DNA from: Rutpela maculata
Lineage: Eukaryota > Arthropoda > Insecta > Coleoptera > Cerambycidae
Length of the DNA: 64,000 nucleotides
Direction: 5' to 3'
Assembly (NCBI GenBank): GCA_936432065.2
Contig: OW386292.2
Location: 127,469,639-127,533,638, forward strand
Each line of letters starts with the position of its first letter. Position 1 is the stretch's first letter. Positions 10,985-22,810 of this stretch are shown here, piece after piece. Under the pieces are notes generated by a model that ran no database searches, was not told the DNA's origin, and worked only from the letters and a program-made list of their open reading frames with translations. The translations under genes and the position numbers were made by a program.

Positions 10985-12190
10985 GCAATCTTCCTCATTC
11001 TCATCTTCATCAGACTTATCACTCTCTTGATACTCAGTGGGTGAAAAATCATTTTCCTCTTTGTCACTCGCATCTAAAAAAAATTAATTATTATTTATAA
11101 AAAATTAATTAAGATTATAATAGGAGTGGCGAGCGTAGACGCGACTTCAGTGAGAATATCAGTCGATATTCCGTTGAAGCAACGTCGAAAGTACTTGGAT
11201 GGGTGACCCATCTTGGGAAATACAGCGTTCTCGTCCCACCTTCTAGCGGCTTGTATATCAGTGTATACGCGGAAGCTACGTAATTTCAGATGAGGATTAC
11301 GTAGTTGATATATCATCTTTCGGAGGGGATGTAAAGCAGACGGTCCCTTGTCTATTAAATGTTAGGCAAGTAAAAGATCTCTACTCTTCTTAAGGGAAGA
11401 GGTCCGGCAAAATTTCCAGGTTGGGGGTAGCTTGTCTCCTGGCGTCGGTGATAGGCCCTGGTAGCGGAAATAGGCCGACGTTAAATAAATAGATTTAAAA
11501 AAAAATTATAATAGGATGAAAAGCACAAATAACATAATACCTTCGGTATTTTATGAAGGTAATTGATTTATATCAAACCACTTGCAAGTAAATTTGTTTT
11601 CCTCGAGCTTCCACCCACAACCAAGGGGATTTAATATAGAAGGCACTTGTTTGTGTGCGTTGTTCCAAATTGTGGATACGTACACAGTTCTTAAAACGTG
11701 CTGTACACGATTTCGATGGTGGCAAGACAGATGAATAAAAATTTTTGTTTGGTAACCAGAATTCATTATCACTTTCGCTAAATTTATACACCTTCATGAG
11801 GGTAGCTACACGAGAATCATTGAAGTTTTTTATAGCTTTTATGCCCATATATCATTTCTATTATGTTAACAACTTTATTCAGGTTTTCCTCTGGTAAATT
11901 ATTCGAACTTTTAAATGCTTCAATTAACTCTTGATATTTTTCTTAATATAATATGCGGGATTATAATCCCGTGAAACCGTGAAAAGCGGGCAACGCGTTA
12001 CAAAGTCCTCGCCAAGTGTTGAATACAAATCGTTCATATATGAAAATAGTTCTTTATTTCCTATGCCCATTTTTATCCTAATTTTCACATTATTATGTAC
12101 ATTTTTCATGATTCCCAGCATGACAGGAATGTCAGTATCTGAACATCTTATGACCACATTGGTGTTTTCATTAAGTTGGTATACGTGAAA
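10985..12190 (-). pseudogene. XPG-like nuclease (Academ-type) remnant
   Basis: Read on the minus strand: NENTNVVIRCSDTDIPVMLG (acidic DTD motif), then KNVHNNVKIRIKMGIGNKE, LNDLYS-like sequence, a degraded CDYNPA motif, GIKAIKNFNDSRVATLMKV and KVYKFSESDNEF, a Trp-rich segment, and a terminal acidic stretch near 10985-11070. Several frame changes break it. It is interrupted between the Trp-rich segment and the acidic tail by the SINE at 11125-11504, which lies inside the family's small intron. Closely related to the copies at 2.8-4.5 kb. Confidence 0.6.
11125..11504 (+). mobile_element. 5S rRNA-derived SINE (SINE3 type)
   Basis: The insertion is bounded by perfect 11-bp duplications ATTATAATAGG at 11114-11124 and 11505-11515 and ends in an A-rich tail, TAAATAAATAGATTTAAAA. 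Its head contains GTACTTGGATGGGTGACCCA at 11191-11210 followed by TTGGGAAATACAGCG, preceded by GAAGCAACGTCG: in order, these match the internal-control-region half of 5S rRNA. The body (about 11240-11490) is unrelated to 5S and carries no open frame. It would be transcribed by RNA polymerase III from the 5S-type internal promoter and moved by a LINE partner that I cannot identify. Confidence 0.85.
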
Positions 12191-12689
12191 AAATGTATTG
12201 AGTTTGTATTTTTATAAAATAATGTATATTGATAATAAATTAATATTTAATAAAATTTAAAAAAATACTCGGGAATGCCGCACGCACCCTTTCTAACATT
12301 AAGTAATCAATATCGATATTACTAATACAGTCAGCTGCAAGTATGTAGGTGGAAAAGTTGTCAGCTGACGCAAGAAAGGTAGTGCGCGTTGCCTTTCGGG
12401 CGAATCAAAACACTGAGCGCTTGTACTGTACCAGCTGAGGACTTTTCCACCCACATACTTGCAGCTGACTGTTTTTCGTGAATCTCAGTATAAATATTAT
12501 CATATACCCGAATTTTAAAGTTCGATGAATAATTTTAATTTTTCATGTTTTTGGACCTGTTTCATCGATCAGGTGACGTTAAATCCACCGCCCCCCGTCC
12601 AGCTGACTATGTTGTACTTTCATTGCATAATATAATGATTCCCTCATATAAGTTTCAGCATTCGCAGGATAATTTATTTTCTCAATTTA

Positions 12690-13150
12690 CGTTTCCTCTT
12701 CAAATTGGGCTTGTTTTTAAAGAATTTTTGAGATCTATACGGCAGTTTTCTCGAAAACGGTTGGAATTATCAAGTTCTATCAAGTGTACCTTTTTTTTTA
12801 CGTAGGAATGACTCCTGCATGAGATTTTCTAGTCAAAAGTGTCACTACGTTACGTAAAAAAAAAGAGGAAAAATATTCATCATCAGGTATAGATCATGAG
12901 GCGCTCTCCACGGGCTAGCATGATGTGATACATAAATTATTATTTCTTAGCTTAAAAAATGTTTCCTTACCAAACTGGGAAAAGATCGGCCAAGAGGTAG
13001 TTGAGATATTGCAAAAAAAAAAGAATTTACAATTTTGACACCTTGTATCTCAGTAAGGAGGCACATTTTATCTAAGTGTTTTACGTTATATCTTCATATT
13101 TTGGACTAAGGATTCTCCAGTTAGCGTATGCCCAATTCTTAATGAAACAC
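12690..13150. mobile_element. Unclassified insertion in the right arm
   Basis: Compared with the 5.15-kb arm, the arm sequence is interrupted here. The inserted stretch runs from about TTTACGTTTCC to AACACCCTGTATA, a terminus seen commonly in insect repeats. No open frame of note; the 86-codon frame at 12545-12805 straddles the junction and is not a gene. Confidence 0.45.
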
Positions 13151-13232
13151 CCTGTATAAGAACAATCGATTTTACATATTGTCAAATGTCAAAGTTAGTA
13201 GTCAGTCATATTGTACACGGGCTCCCAGACTA

Positions 13233-13887
13233 TAATAAGTTCAGTGTTATTTAAAGAAAATAATAAACAATAATCGATACAAACAAAAAGACAATTGAAA
13301 ACGCTTGTTTGTGTACTTGAATTTAAAAAAAGTATCAGATCGGGAGCTCGATTAGATTTGAAGATACGGCGGTGTAAATATTAAAAAACACGATTTTTTA
13401 ATCAATCAATTTCTCAAGTTTCTTCGAAATAAAAAATAAAAGCTATAATATATGGTTTGGTTCTACGCTGATTTTCTTTCTCGAGAACGGAGACACTTTT
13501 ATGGTCTATGAGTCAAAACTTTCAGTTATAACCAAGTCAAACATGGCAGTTTGTTGTTTATGTATTTCCATAGTTACGTGACTATGGAAATACATAAACA
13601 ACGATCTGTCATGTTTGACTTGATTAAAAGTGAAAGTTTTGATAACGGAAAAAGAAACATTTTCCGAAACGTTAACTGACTTAGATTTAATTTTTGTCAT
13701 TGTCATTTAACAGTCTTATTTCAGTTTATATATTTTTAGGTGTGAGATATCTTGTAACAGAAGTATCAAAAACCAGCCTCTGTCTGATCCTTTTGGCGCA
13801 GAGGTTTATTTCATCAACAATTTTAAAAATTTTTACAGTGAAAAAATACCCAACAAACATAAGAAATCATGAATATGCCACAAATAA
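13233..13887. repeat. Intergenic with a ~130-bp hairpin
   Basis: A near-perfect hairpin occupies about 13513-13640: AGTCAAACATG...GTTTATGTATTTCCATAG on one side and CTATGGAAATACATAAAC...CATGTTTGACT on the other, with a loop of only a few bases (GTTACGTGA region). The rest of this interval holds nothing that I recognise. Confidence 0.6.
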
Positions 13888-14954
13888 CACACCCCCACAA
13901 AAAAAAAATTCTTGGAACTGCTATCGAGACAACTGTATCCCTATGTAATTTTCGACGCTGAATCCGAATCCGAGGTCAAAAAATATCGTACACCCCCAAA
14001 ATCAACCCCTAGCGCTAAAAAACACCCCCTAAACATGGTAAAAATGACAACGCTCCACGAATAGTCTTAAACCTCAAGAAATCGAATTAAATATAAACAT
14101 TCAAGTATATAACGCATAAACACTACTTTTCCATGAGTGGGTGAAAACTACCCTCCATACAACAGGAAACTTAAAAAAATGCAGTGCTTGTAAAAATAGC
14201 TTACGATGCCCACTTTTTTTTGGAAAGAATGAGTCTGCGTTAGTTCCGATGCGATGCTCAAAATCTACCTCCATAGAGTGGCGGAAACCACCCCTAGATT
14301 AAAATTGCAAGGGAAATCGGGGGAAAAAAGGTAATCACAGAAACAATGAACGCCCCAATAAAGAACCCAACTTGACGTATACTTAATCCGCATTCAACAC
14401 TCGTAACCGGTTGTCAATGCGCCACCTACCGGCTGGTCAAAAAACTATATAATCAGAAGATTATATAGATGTTTTTTTCTGAATTTTTAGACGATTCTTT
14501 TTAGAGGCCATATAAATAAGTAATAGTATTTTCAGAGAATTCTTTTTAGGAGTCATCTAAGCAACTGCAATTTAAATTTGGGGGTGGTTCCCGCCACTCT
14601 ATGGGTAGTGGAGCGCCTGGGGGTTTTGACCTCGGACTTCTGTTACAGTGAATGAATTTATATGATCGAGGTGGAATTTTGTTTTTTATACTATAAATTT
14701 CAAAGTTTACCAAACATTTTTTTGTGCTTTTGATTTTATCATTATTTGAACAAAAAACTATAAAAAGTTAATATTTTGGCATATACTTTTATTTTAAATA
14801 ATATTTTTTTTTATGTATACGTTGAATTTCACCTAAATATACACAGAAGAATATCTTTCAAATGTACCTGAGTGTAATAAGGGTCGTAGGGACCTTAAAC
14901 AGGTAGTAAAACGTGGAGGGGAGAACGACAGCGACAGCTGCAATGTTCTACTTT

Positions 14955-16026
14955 ACGGACGTAGTTCTAGATTTTTAATTGCAAAAATCAAGTTAGTTGT
15001 CCGTTATAGCCAAGATATTATTGAAAGCATAGAACATTTTTGTGATATATCATTGAAGAAAAGTCATCAGCATAGTGATTCGACAGATGCTAGAATAGAA
15101 AGGGATGATGTCGATGTAAAAAGATTGGTGGACTTCTTCAAGTAACACAGCCCTTTTCCTGCTGTTGCGTCCATTGATACCGGAATTACTGGAGATAAAG
15201 ATACAAATTGTTACGATGCTTTTGAAAATGGTTTAAATGTAATGAAGAAAACAGAGGGAAAAAATTTTCGCGAATTGAAATTATCAAGGAAAGATATAAT
15301 AAATCCTTTATTGGCGAAAAATAACAAAATTAAAATTCATGACGATGTGATTCCAGTTGATTCATTGCTGCTGTTTCAACGTATTTGTATTTAAAAAAAA
15401 AAAACGATGAAGAGCTTAAAAATTATATGAATTATGAACTCGCACCAAATCCGCTTACTCTATTTGAAAATGGCGAACTGCGAAAGACAAAAAAAATCAA
15501 TTTTTTACGAGTTATTCCCGGAAATTTCCATTAATTTAAAAAGTCTAGACAATGTTCATTACGTCATTGATGGAGGCATGTTATTACATCGTTGCAAATG
15601 GCCAATAACAATTCTGCAAAAATTAAAGATTTGAATATGTTGAGGTTCAATTTTTTCATAAAAGCAACGGCCAAAAATACAAGTGTTCTTTTGTCGTCAT
15701 TACCTCCTACAACTGATGCAGCATTTGAACACCTAAAGAGAGTGTACCTGCAAATCCAGATATGGCTAGGAAATGACGTAGATATTGAAAATTGGGGATG
15801 GAAGTATTCCAATAACATGTTCATCCCAATAACAATGAATCAATTGCCGGCTCCGGATAATCTATTGCAAATGTTATTTTGTAATTGCAAAAAGGGATGT
15901 GGAGCTGCTTGTGGATGTCGGAAGAGTAGCTTATATTGTAGTGTAGCATGTCTACAGTGCAGCGAAAATAGTTGTTTTAATACTCCATCTTTCATTCAAA
16001 TAAATGAAGTCGAAGAAAATATTTGA
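14955..16026 (+). pseudogene. XPG-like nuclease with Cys8 cluster (Academ-type), nuclease core deleted
   Basis: Segments appear in the family order but in changing frames: DVDVKRLVDFFK, then after a TAA SPFPAVASIDTGITGDKD, NPLLAKNNKIKIHDD, PVDSLLLFQRI, then YELAPNPLTLFENGELRK, then VHYVIDGGMLLHRC. The VFDGY block, the acidic GQDxD motif and the HAFSGCD motif that should follow are absent: the sequence jumps at about 15595 directly to the C-terminal part. That part is an intact 144-codon frame (15592-16026) with SSLPPTTDAAFEHLKR, a WGWKY block, and a Cys8 cluster C-x-C-x4-C-x3-C-x-C-x6-C-x3-C-x2-C. A clean internal deletion is the simplest reading. Confidence 0.7.
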
Positions 16027-16208
16027 TATGGACAAAAATGTAAATTGTTTAAATAAACAGATATTTTATTAATAATTTTCTTTTTTATTTAATTTTCCTT
16101 AATTTACTTCTTTTCCCCGATTACTGTCTTTATATAATAGATACGTTAACTTAATTTCGTTATACAAAAATACTCTACAGCCTAATATGTATTATACTAT
16201 TTGAATTG

Positions 16209-17529
16209 TAGTACAGTAACTAGAGGTTTTAACTTTGGAATAATGTCATACTGAACGGATTTCGTTCATTTTTGGCAGTATAATAGTAATGCTTCACAGA
16301 AAAGTTTCTATATTGTACGGGGGCTTGCTAATTTATAGGCCCCTCTCATGGTGTGGCACTTAAAAAATATATATTTATTGGAGCTGAAACAGAATCAGAT
16401 TTTAAGAAGAAAAGGTTCTATGCAATTTTTCACATAAATTGATAGTTTTTAAGTTATAATAACTTCAAAATTATGATTTTAGCTTTAAAAAAAGGTATTT
16501 GAAAGCGCAATTAATTGTCTTTAATTTCATTTCTTAGCATGCGTCACAATTTCTGAGATATTTAACATTTAAACTGCATTTTTCGTCTTATGAACGTTCG
16601 GACGCCATTTGTAAACTTTCATATCTCCGAAACTATTAAATCTAATATTTATTGAGATATTTGGAAAAGAAAAAAAAAGAATTGCGTTTTATCGAAAATA
16701 CCTTTACAGTTTAAACTGTATTTTTTTTCTATCGCAAGTGGTGTATACAAACCAGACAATTTGAGCATCTACGTCATGCTATATATTAATGAGAAACAGT
16801 GTTTGAAATTCCTTTTTTTTTTTAATTACTGGCTAATTACAGTAACAAAATGGCGACGTTCTTATTAAAAAAATATGTAGACGCACATTGCTTCGGTCAT
16901 AACTTCTTTGTTTTTTATGCTACAGAGACAAATAAAAAAACAGTTGAAAGCATAATTAATAACCTATTATTCTATCTATTAGTATTCCTTGACGTAGGTG
17001 TCACAGTTTCTGAGATATTTAACTCTCACTATAAATAATTATCTTATCAACACTTGAATGCCAAATGTAAACTTAAATATCTCCAAAATTATTAATCCTA
17101 CATCAATAAACAAAAGATATAATTAATTCCCAGTTTGTACTTTCTATAATTGGTCTGTAACATTTTTTCTATAAAGTAATACTTTTCGAGATACTTGACG
17201 AAAGCCGTTTGGAAATTCCTTTTTTTTAAGCTAAAATCGCAATTTTGAAGTCGTTATAACTTAAAAACTACCAATTTATGTGAAAAATTGCATAGAACCT
17301 TTTCTTCTTAAAATTTGATTCTACTTCAACTCCAATAAATATATATATTTTTAAATGCCACCCCCTGAGAGGGGGTGGCATCCACCCCCTATAAATTAGC
17401 AAGCCCCCGCACAATATAGAAACTTTTCTGTGAAGAATTTACTATTATACTGCCAAAAATGAACGAAATCCGTTCAATATGACATTATTCCGAAGTTTTG
17501 CATATTTTTTACTTCTAGGTACTGTACTA
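16209..17529. mobile_element. 1.3-kb non-autonomous element with ~320-bp inverted arms
   Basis: The ends are TAGTACAGTAACTAG and CTAGGTACTGTACTA, flanked by TTG and TTA, one mismatch from a 3-bp duplication. The arms (16209-16510 and 17529-17215) are near-identical inverse copies. The centre is non-coding. The TAG terminus and TTR flank resemble those of the larger nuclease elements, so it may be their non-autonomous derivative. Confidence 0.65.
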
Positions 17530-19153
17530 TTATTGCAATTATCAATTTTTTTTTATTCAAATCAAGATCACAATTTTTTAATAGGTAAACTTTTTTATAT
17601 ATATCATTAGCTAAACATTCCATTTTGAATTTTTAAATTTCATTCACTGTAACTGAAATCCGAGGTTTTCATGTTTTTAACGCTCCAGGCACTCCACTAG
17701 GGGGTAGTTTTTGAACATCGCATCGAGACTAATGCAGTTACATACTGTTTCTAAAATAACTGGGCATCGTAAGCTTTTTTGCAATCACTGCAGTTTTTTT
17801 AAATTTCCTATTGTGTGAGAGGTAGTTTTCACCCACTCATGGGGGTGATTTTCAATGAAAAGTAATGTTAATTCTGTATTTATGCGTTATATACTTGAAT
17901 GCTTATATTTAATTCGATTTATTGAGATTCGAGACTATTCGTGGAGCGTTAAGTTATTTTTAACCTGTTTAGGGAGTGTTTTTTAGCCCTAGGGGTTGAT
18001 TTTGGAGGTGCACGATTTTTTTTGACCTCGGATTCGGATTTGGCATCGAAAATTACATAGGGATACAGTTGTCTCGATAGCAGTTCGAAAAAAGACCCAC
18101 AAAAAAAATTTTGGAATTCAACCCCTAGCATTAAAAACACTCCTTAAACAGGGTAAAAATTACTTCACGAATAGTCTTGAATCTCAATAAATCGAATTAA
18201 ATATAAACATTCAAGTATATAACGCATAAATACAGAGTCAACACTACTTTCCATTGAAAATCATCCCCACGAGTGGGTGAAAACTACCCCTCACACGACA
18301 GGAAATTAAAAAAAACTGCAGTGATTGCAAAAAAAAAAAGGTTACGATGCCCAGTTATATTAGAAACAGTATGTAACTGCATTAGTCTCGATGCGATGCT
18401 CAAAAACTACCCCCATAGAGTGGCGGAAACCACCCTCAAATTTAAATTGCAGTTGCTTAGATGACTCCTAAAAAGAATTCTCTGAAAATACTATTACTTA
18501 TTTATATGGCCTCTAAAAAGAATGTCTAAAAATTCAGAAAAAACATCTATATGATTTTCTGACTATATAGTTTTTTGATCAGCCGGTAGGTGGCGCATTG
18601 ACAATCGCATACGAGTGTTGAATGCAGATTAAGTATACGTCATGGATTCTTTATTGGGGCGTTCATTGTTTCTGTTATTACCTTTTTTCCCCGATTTTCC
18701 TTGCAATTTTAATCTAGGGGTGGTTTCCGCCACTCTATGGGGGTAGATTTTGACCAGCGCATCGGAACTAATGCAGTTACTCACTCTTTCCGAAAAAAAC
18801 TGGGCACGTAAGCTTTTTTTACAATCACTGCATTTTTTTAAGTTTCCTGTTGTATAAGGGGTAGTTTTCACCCACTCATGGGGGTGATTTTCAATGGAAA
18901 ATAGTGTTTATGCATTATATACTTGAATGTTTATATTTAATTCGATTTCTTGAGATGTAAGACTATTCGTGGAGCGTTGTTATTTTTACCATGTTTAGGG
19001 AGTGTTTTTTAGCGCTAGGGGTTGATTTTGGGGGTGTACGATTTTTTTTGACCTCGGATTCGGATTCAGCGTCGAAAATTATATAGGTCAAATAAGGATA
19101 CAGTTGTCTCGATAGCAGTTCCAAAAAAAAAAAATTTTTGTGGGGCTGTGTAA

Positions 19154-19676
19154 TGAATTATAAACAATATGTTAATTTTTGTTGTCAACAATGTCAACTT
19201 ATTCGTCCTCTTTTGTTCTTGATATAAATTCATCTAACTGTCGTTATGATGTCATTGCCGTTTTCGCAGTACACTCAGATAACAGAAGTTTAAATGTTTT
19301 TTTAATATTCTGGGCTTATAATAATTTTTCTTTCACATTAAATATATAACGAAATTGACTCCTACAATACTACATTTCATAATTTTTGAAAATTCATCAA
19401 CAACTCACTTGTAATTTTGAAGATTTATGATACAAAATCTCAAAGGAATATTTTATTCTCCTCTCTTACATTTTATGTTTCTTTCTTCTTAGTTTAATTT
19501 AAAAGATTTAGAACTTGTATCTATATGTTACCTCTTATTAGCTAAAACAAATGCAATTATAATTTAACAAATTTTTATTTATTATTGCGAATACAGTTTT
19601 TATATTAGCGACAAAAATAGGTACTATGTAACAAAATAGGACATCCAGCAAAATTAGAGCAGCATATTATAAACAA
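19154..19676 (-). other. Putative 3' UTR and AT-rich spacer
   Basis: Directly downstream (minus strand) of the putative terminal exon. On the minus strand AATAAATAAAA occurs about 100 bases after the stop (plus coordinates about 19571-19586), a suitable polyadenylation signal. Nothing else is recognised in the interval. Confidence 0.35.
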
Positions 19677-19717
19677 TTAGTGTGGGTAAATCCCTGGAGG
19701 ATCAAATTCTGGACAAC
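19677..19717 (-). CDS. Putative terminal exon of a small secreted, Cys-containing protein
   Basis: On the minus strand a good acceptor (TTTCTGTTGCAG) precedes an exon that, read in phase 1, gives Ser(joined)-CPEFDPPGIYPH then TAA. An AATAAA lies about 100 bases beyond. The phase is the one left by the signal-peptide exons at 1.7 and 46.2 kb, so this could be the last exon of the gene starting at 46230, about 26 kb away across transposon-filled introns. CPEFDPPGIYPH resembles the first part of a peritrophin-type chitin-binding domain, but the domain would be cut short by the stop. It could also be a decayed exon. The evidence is splice signals, phase and polyadenylation signal only. Confidence 0.4.
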
Positions 19718-19843
19718 CTGCAACAGAAATACATCATCTTGACATAATATAATCGAGAATGTCGTTGTTTAGAAGGATAAAGGTTTTTTCTTCAAGCGTA
19801 TTAAAATGTTTAAATTATGTCACCAAAAACAGAAGTAGAAGTA

Positions 19844-19995
19844 GGACATTGTTTTACTAGTAACAAAATGTTAGTACCGAACGCCAGCGTAGTGGACATT
19901 ATTTTACTAGTAACATAATGTTAGTTCCGAAAGCGCCACCGCAGTGGGTATTGTTTTACTAGTAACATAATGTTAATACCGAAAGCCACCGGTGG
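19844..19995. repeat. Three tandem copies of a ~50-bp unit
   Basis: TTTTACTAGTAACA.AATGTTA followed by a CCGAA.GC segment occurs three times with a period of 50-52 bases (starts near 19844, 19894 and 19945). The copies differ by a few substitutions. Confidence 0.8.
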
Positions 19996-20114
19996 CGCGC
20001 TATCCATTAACCACTTGTCATATTGTGTCAACATGTAAGACTGTAGTTTGAATATTTGTACATTTATGATAAATAAATGAATTTTTGCATTTTAATACGC
20101 TTGAAGAAAAAATA

Positions 20115-20245
20115 GTATATATTACACGGAGTAGAACGCCTTTTTTTGTGTTTCGCCCAGTTTGCGGCTTCGGCTTCGCCTCAGCCGCAAATCCTGGGCT
20201 CAACACAAAAAAAGAGTGCGTTCTACTCCTAGTAATATAATATAT
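20115..20245. repeat. GC-rich hairpin, miniature inverted-repeat unit
   Basis: Two nearly complementary arms of about 55 bases: GGAGTAGAACGC...TTTTTTTGTG...CGCCCAG...TTTGCGGCT and its complement, around a CGGCTTCGCCTC loop. The outer ends are ATATTAC and GTAATAT. The GC-rich core stands out from AT-rich flanks. The open frame on the minus strand (20018-20206) is produced by the hairpin and is not a gene. Confidence 0.75.
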
Positions 20246-20942
20246 TAATATTTACAATTGACTAGTATGCTTTGATAAAATACTTTATTTTACATATTCT
20301 ATTGTAGAAAAAGTTAATTCCTGTTTGAAATTGTAATAAAGTATCAATTAGGTACCCGAGTAGCACAAGGAGTTGTATTTGGGTCATCATCATGTTACAG
20401 TAGCTAAAAAGTAGCTATTTGGTTATGGGGGTTGTTATCAAAACGCAATTGGAGCCAAATGGTCATAACGCATATGCAACTCATTTGGCTCTCTTTTTGA
20501 TTTTTGTGGCTGCTTTATTACTAGTTATGAAATGGCTCTTATTGCGAAAGGGTGATGTATCTACTTCACCGAGACTGAACCATGACTTTTAGGCATAAAA
20601 TAAAACAAGAACACTAGTATGGTCATCTTCTGGCTTTAAGCAGGTGTTGTTAGATGAAATGGACGTCCATCATACTTATGGTTTGTTGATCTTTAAAATT
20701 ATATGAACATCATAATTGCATATATGGTCAATCAACCCACGAATCTTTTCTGTAATCTTATATAACATACCTACTCATAAAAACAAAGGAACCTCCACTT
20801 TTTAAATTTTAGGTATAATTAAATTAATTTGAAATACATACATACAAACGTTTTGTTATTTCAAGAAGCACAATCGATGGTAAGGTTATTAAAACTTATT
20901 AAAATATTGAATTAGTAAATCAGAACGTTATTTTGTTGGTAG

Positions 20943-22062
20943 CAGGGAAGGATTTGGGTTTTGTGCCGCCCAAGGCATGGTTAAATTTGCCGCCTCCTAA
21001 GAGTCAATACTACCAATAAAATAAAACTGTTTTGTTTATAAAAAATATTTAATAAAAACACTGTTATATATCATTTAATAAAATAAAAAATATGTGGCTT
21101 ATATTATATAGTACAGTAACTATACATTCTACCTGACATTATATCAGGTATGGCTGCTTTTTTAATATGTTGTATAGGATTAAAAAATAATGTTAAATCC
21201 AAGTTTACGGCCTCGGCAGACCTCCGGATCTTGGTCAAAAATCCAAAAAACTGCGAGATGTTTGTTTTTTTTCAGTTTTTGTCGATTTTGACACCTAAGG
21301 CCTACTTTTTCGGTAAAAACATTTTAGTATTTTTTAAAAGTAGATGAAATATGCTACAAATTGGTACCAAGCGGACTCTGTAGATCAAATAGTACAGCTG
21401 TTCAAAATTTTGCAAAATTTTCATTTTTCGATGACAAAGTTACTCGATTAATAGGAACAAAAACAAAACATCAATAAACTCTAATAAAGTAGGTAATACA
21501 CTGAGTGTAATTTTTATACAGATTATAGCCGTCCAGTATATAATAAACCAAGATAAATCTACAATTTTATATTTAATAGATACATTAAAGAAGAATTAAA
21601 TGAAATTTTGAAATTGTCTCAATATCTCGTAATCGAAAATTAATCAGCCAGAAAAATCGCAAAATGTCATGTAAGAGTGGTAAAATTGTCAATCTAAAAT
21701 GTAAACCATAATCACATGGCTTGTGTTGAGACAGAATGGGCGGTTATAAAATGGCGGATATGATATATTTGGAGGAATAAATATTTTGCTACAAAAGGAA
21801 CAATTATTGCTCCTTCCAGTATCAGTCAGTTTTTATGGCCCGGTAAATGTCAAGGATCATATTTTAACTTAGAAAGATGTTTATATATGGGGTCGGTCCT
21901 ATCGTGAGCTTTATAGCTTTCGCTTCTTTATAGTTTATCTTTTCTGTGCTCCTGCTGCAATCGTCACAGTTTTTTTTATATTCCCGACCTGAGTTTTGCC
22001 GCCCCCATCTTGCTGCCGCCCTAGGCACGTGCCTACTATGCCTATTGCTAAATCCGTCCCTG
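20943..22062. mobile_element. hAT-like non-autonomous element
   Basis: Ends CAGGGAAGGATTTGGG and, on the other strand, CAGGGACGGATTTAGC, flanked by 8-bp duplications GTTGGTAG (20935-20942) and GTTGGTAT (22063-22070). It is absent from sister copy B at the same site, which confirms the insertion. A CAGGG terminus and 8-bp duplication are hAT features. No transposase; the frames at 21864-22157 (minus) and 21150-21347 are not supported. Confidence 0.85.
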
Positions 22063-22810
22063 GTTGGTATTGGTATTGAAAATGAACGTAATGGCCGTCG
22101 TTCGGATTTTTCTTGATTGATAAAAAACCTTGGTGGCAAGTTGTCATTATTTGGCATATACTTATAAATGTGAGTAATGGGCTAACGGGTTCCTCTGCAT
22201 TTTGACCTTTGTTTTTCTAATGTTTTTACATTTCCTTTCTCCAACCAAATTAAAATTTGTTATTAAAGTTTCTGAAAATGTATTGCGTGGTCCAAACCAT
22301 CGAGGAGCAAATTTGCTTTAGTGCAGTTTCGTCAAGTTGGGTAAATAGTAAATAACCAACTGTACTGGTCAAATACAAATACGTACACACATTTTTGAAT
22401 AATCCGCAATCAAAACCGGACTCAAAATTATCCTAGCAACCGTGTACAATAAAAAGGAATAATATTAAAATGTTAGTGATGGCTAGAGCCATAGGAAATG
22501 AAATGTCAGCATTCATGGACACTAAAGCAGAAGATAGAATAGAAGAAAGATAGAAGGTTGACACGTTCACTTTAACAATTTAAATATTTACATTAATGCA
22601 TAAGCTTTTGAGGACACAAACTTCCCGTAAGGGCCGCCGACAGCTTTACCTGGCCCCGGGGCTGTTTATTATTGAGGGACCCTTCCCTCTTTCAAGGTTT
22701 TGTCGCTTTATTTTTCGCATTAAGTTTTGAATGAGTAAGAACGAAAATAACGCGCGGGTCTGGAAATCAGAATCGACTTACCAGTTTTCCTGCGTTGTTC
22801 TCGCTTCCAC

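Larger units (their letters stand above)
10753..13232. mobile_element. Long-inverted-repeat element, second copy, left end lost
   Basis: The same family as 2072-5295. The right arm (about 12240-13232) matches the outer arm of that element, including the GTCAGCTG blocks, and ends CCCAGACTA followed by TAA. The left side begins abruptly after the R1-like poly-A, inside the arm, so the left terminus is deleted. A 5S-derived SINE splits the gene, and the right arm carries a further insertion (about 12690-13150). The terminal sequence GGGAGCC...GTGTA is shared with the 5.3-kb end. Confidence 0.65.
13888..19150. mobile_element. 5.3-kb long-inverted-repeat element carrying a nuclease remnant
   Basis: The ends are CACACCCCCACAAA and TTTGTGGGGCTGTG, flanked by TAA at 13885-13887 and 19151-19153 (3-bp duplication). 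The left arm (13888-14660) and the right arm (19150 back to about 17640) are inverted. The right arm is the more complete and is itself a palindrome: 17650-18100 and 18105-18500 are inverse copies, as are 18105-18500 and 18640-19150. The left arm has lost part of this. Between the arms lie a degraded XPG-like nuclease gene (14955-16026) and a smaller element (16209-17529). Confidence 0.7.

Noticed and set aside
19844..19995. CRISPR-like array
   Set aside because: Only three degenerate, directly adjoining 50-bp units without distinct spacers, in a eukaryotic context.
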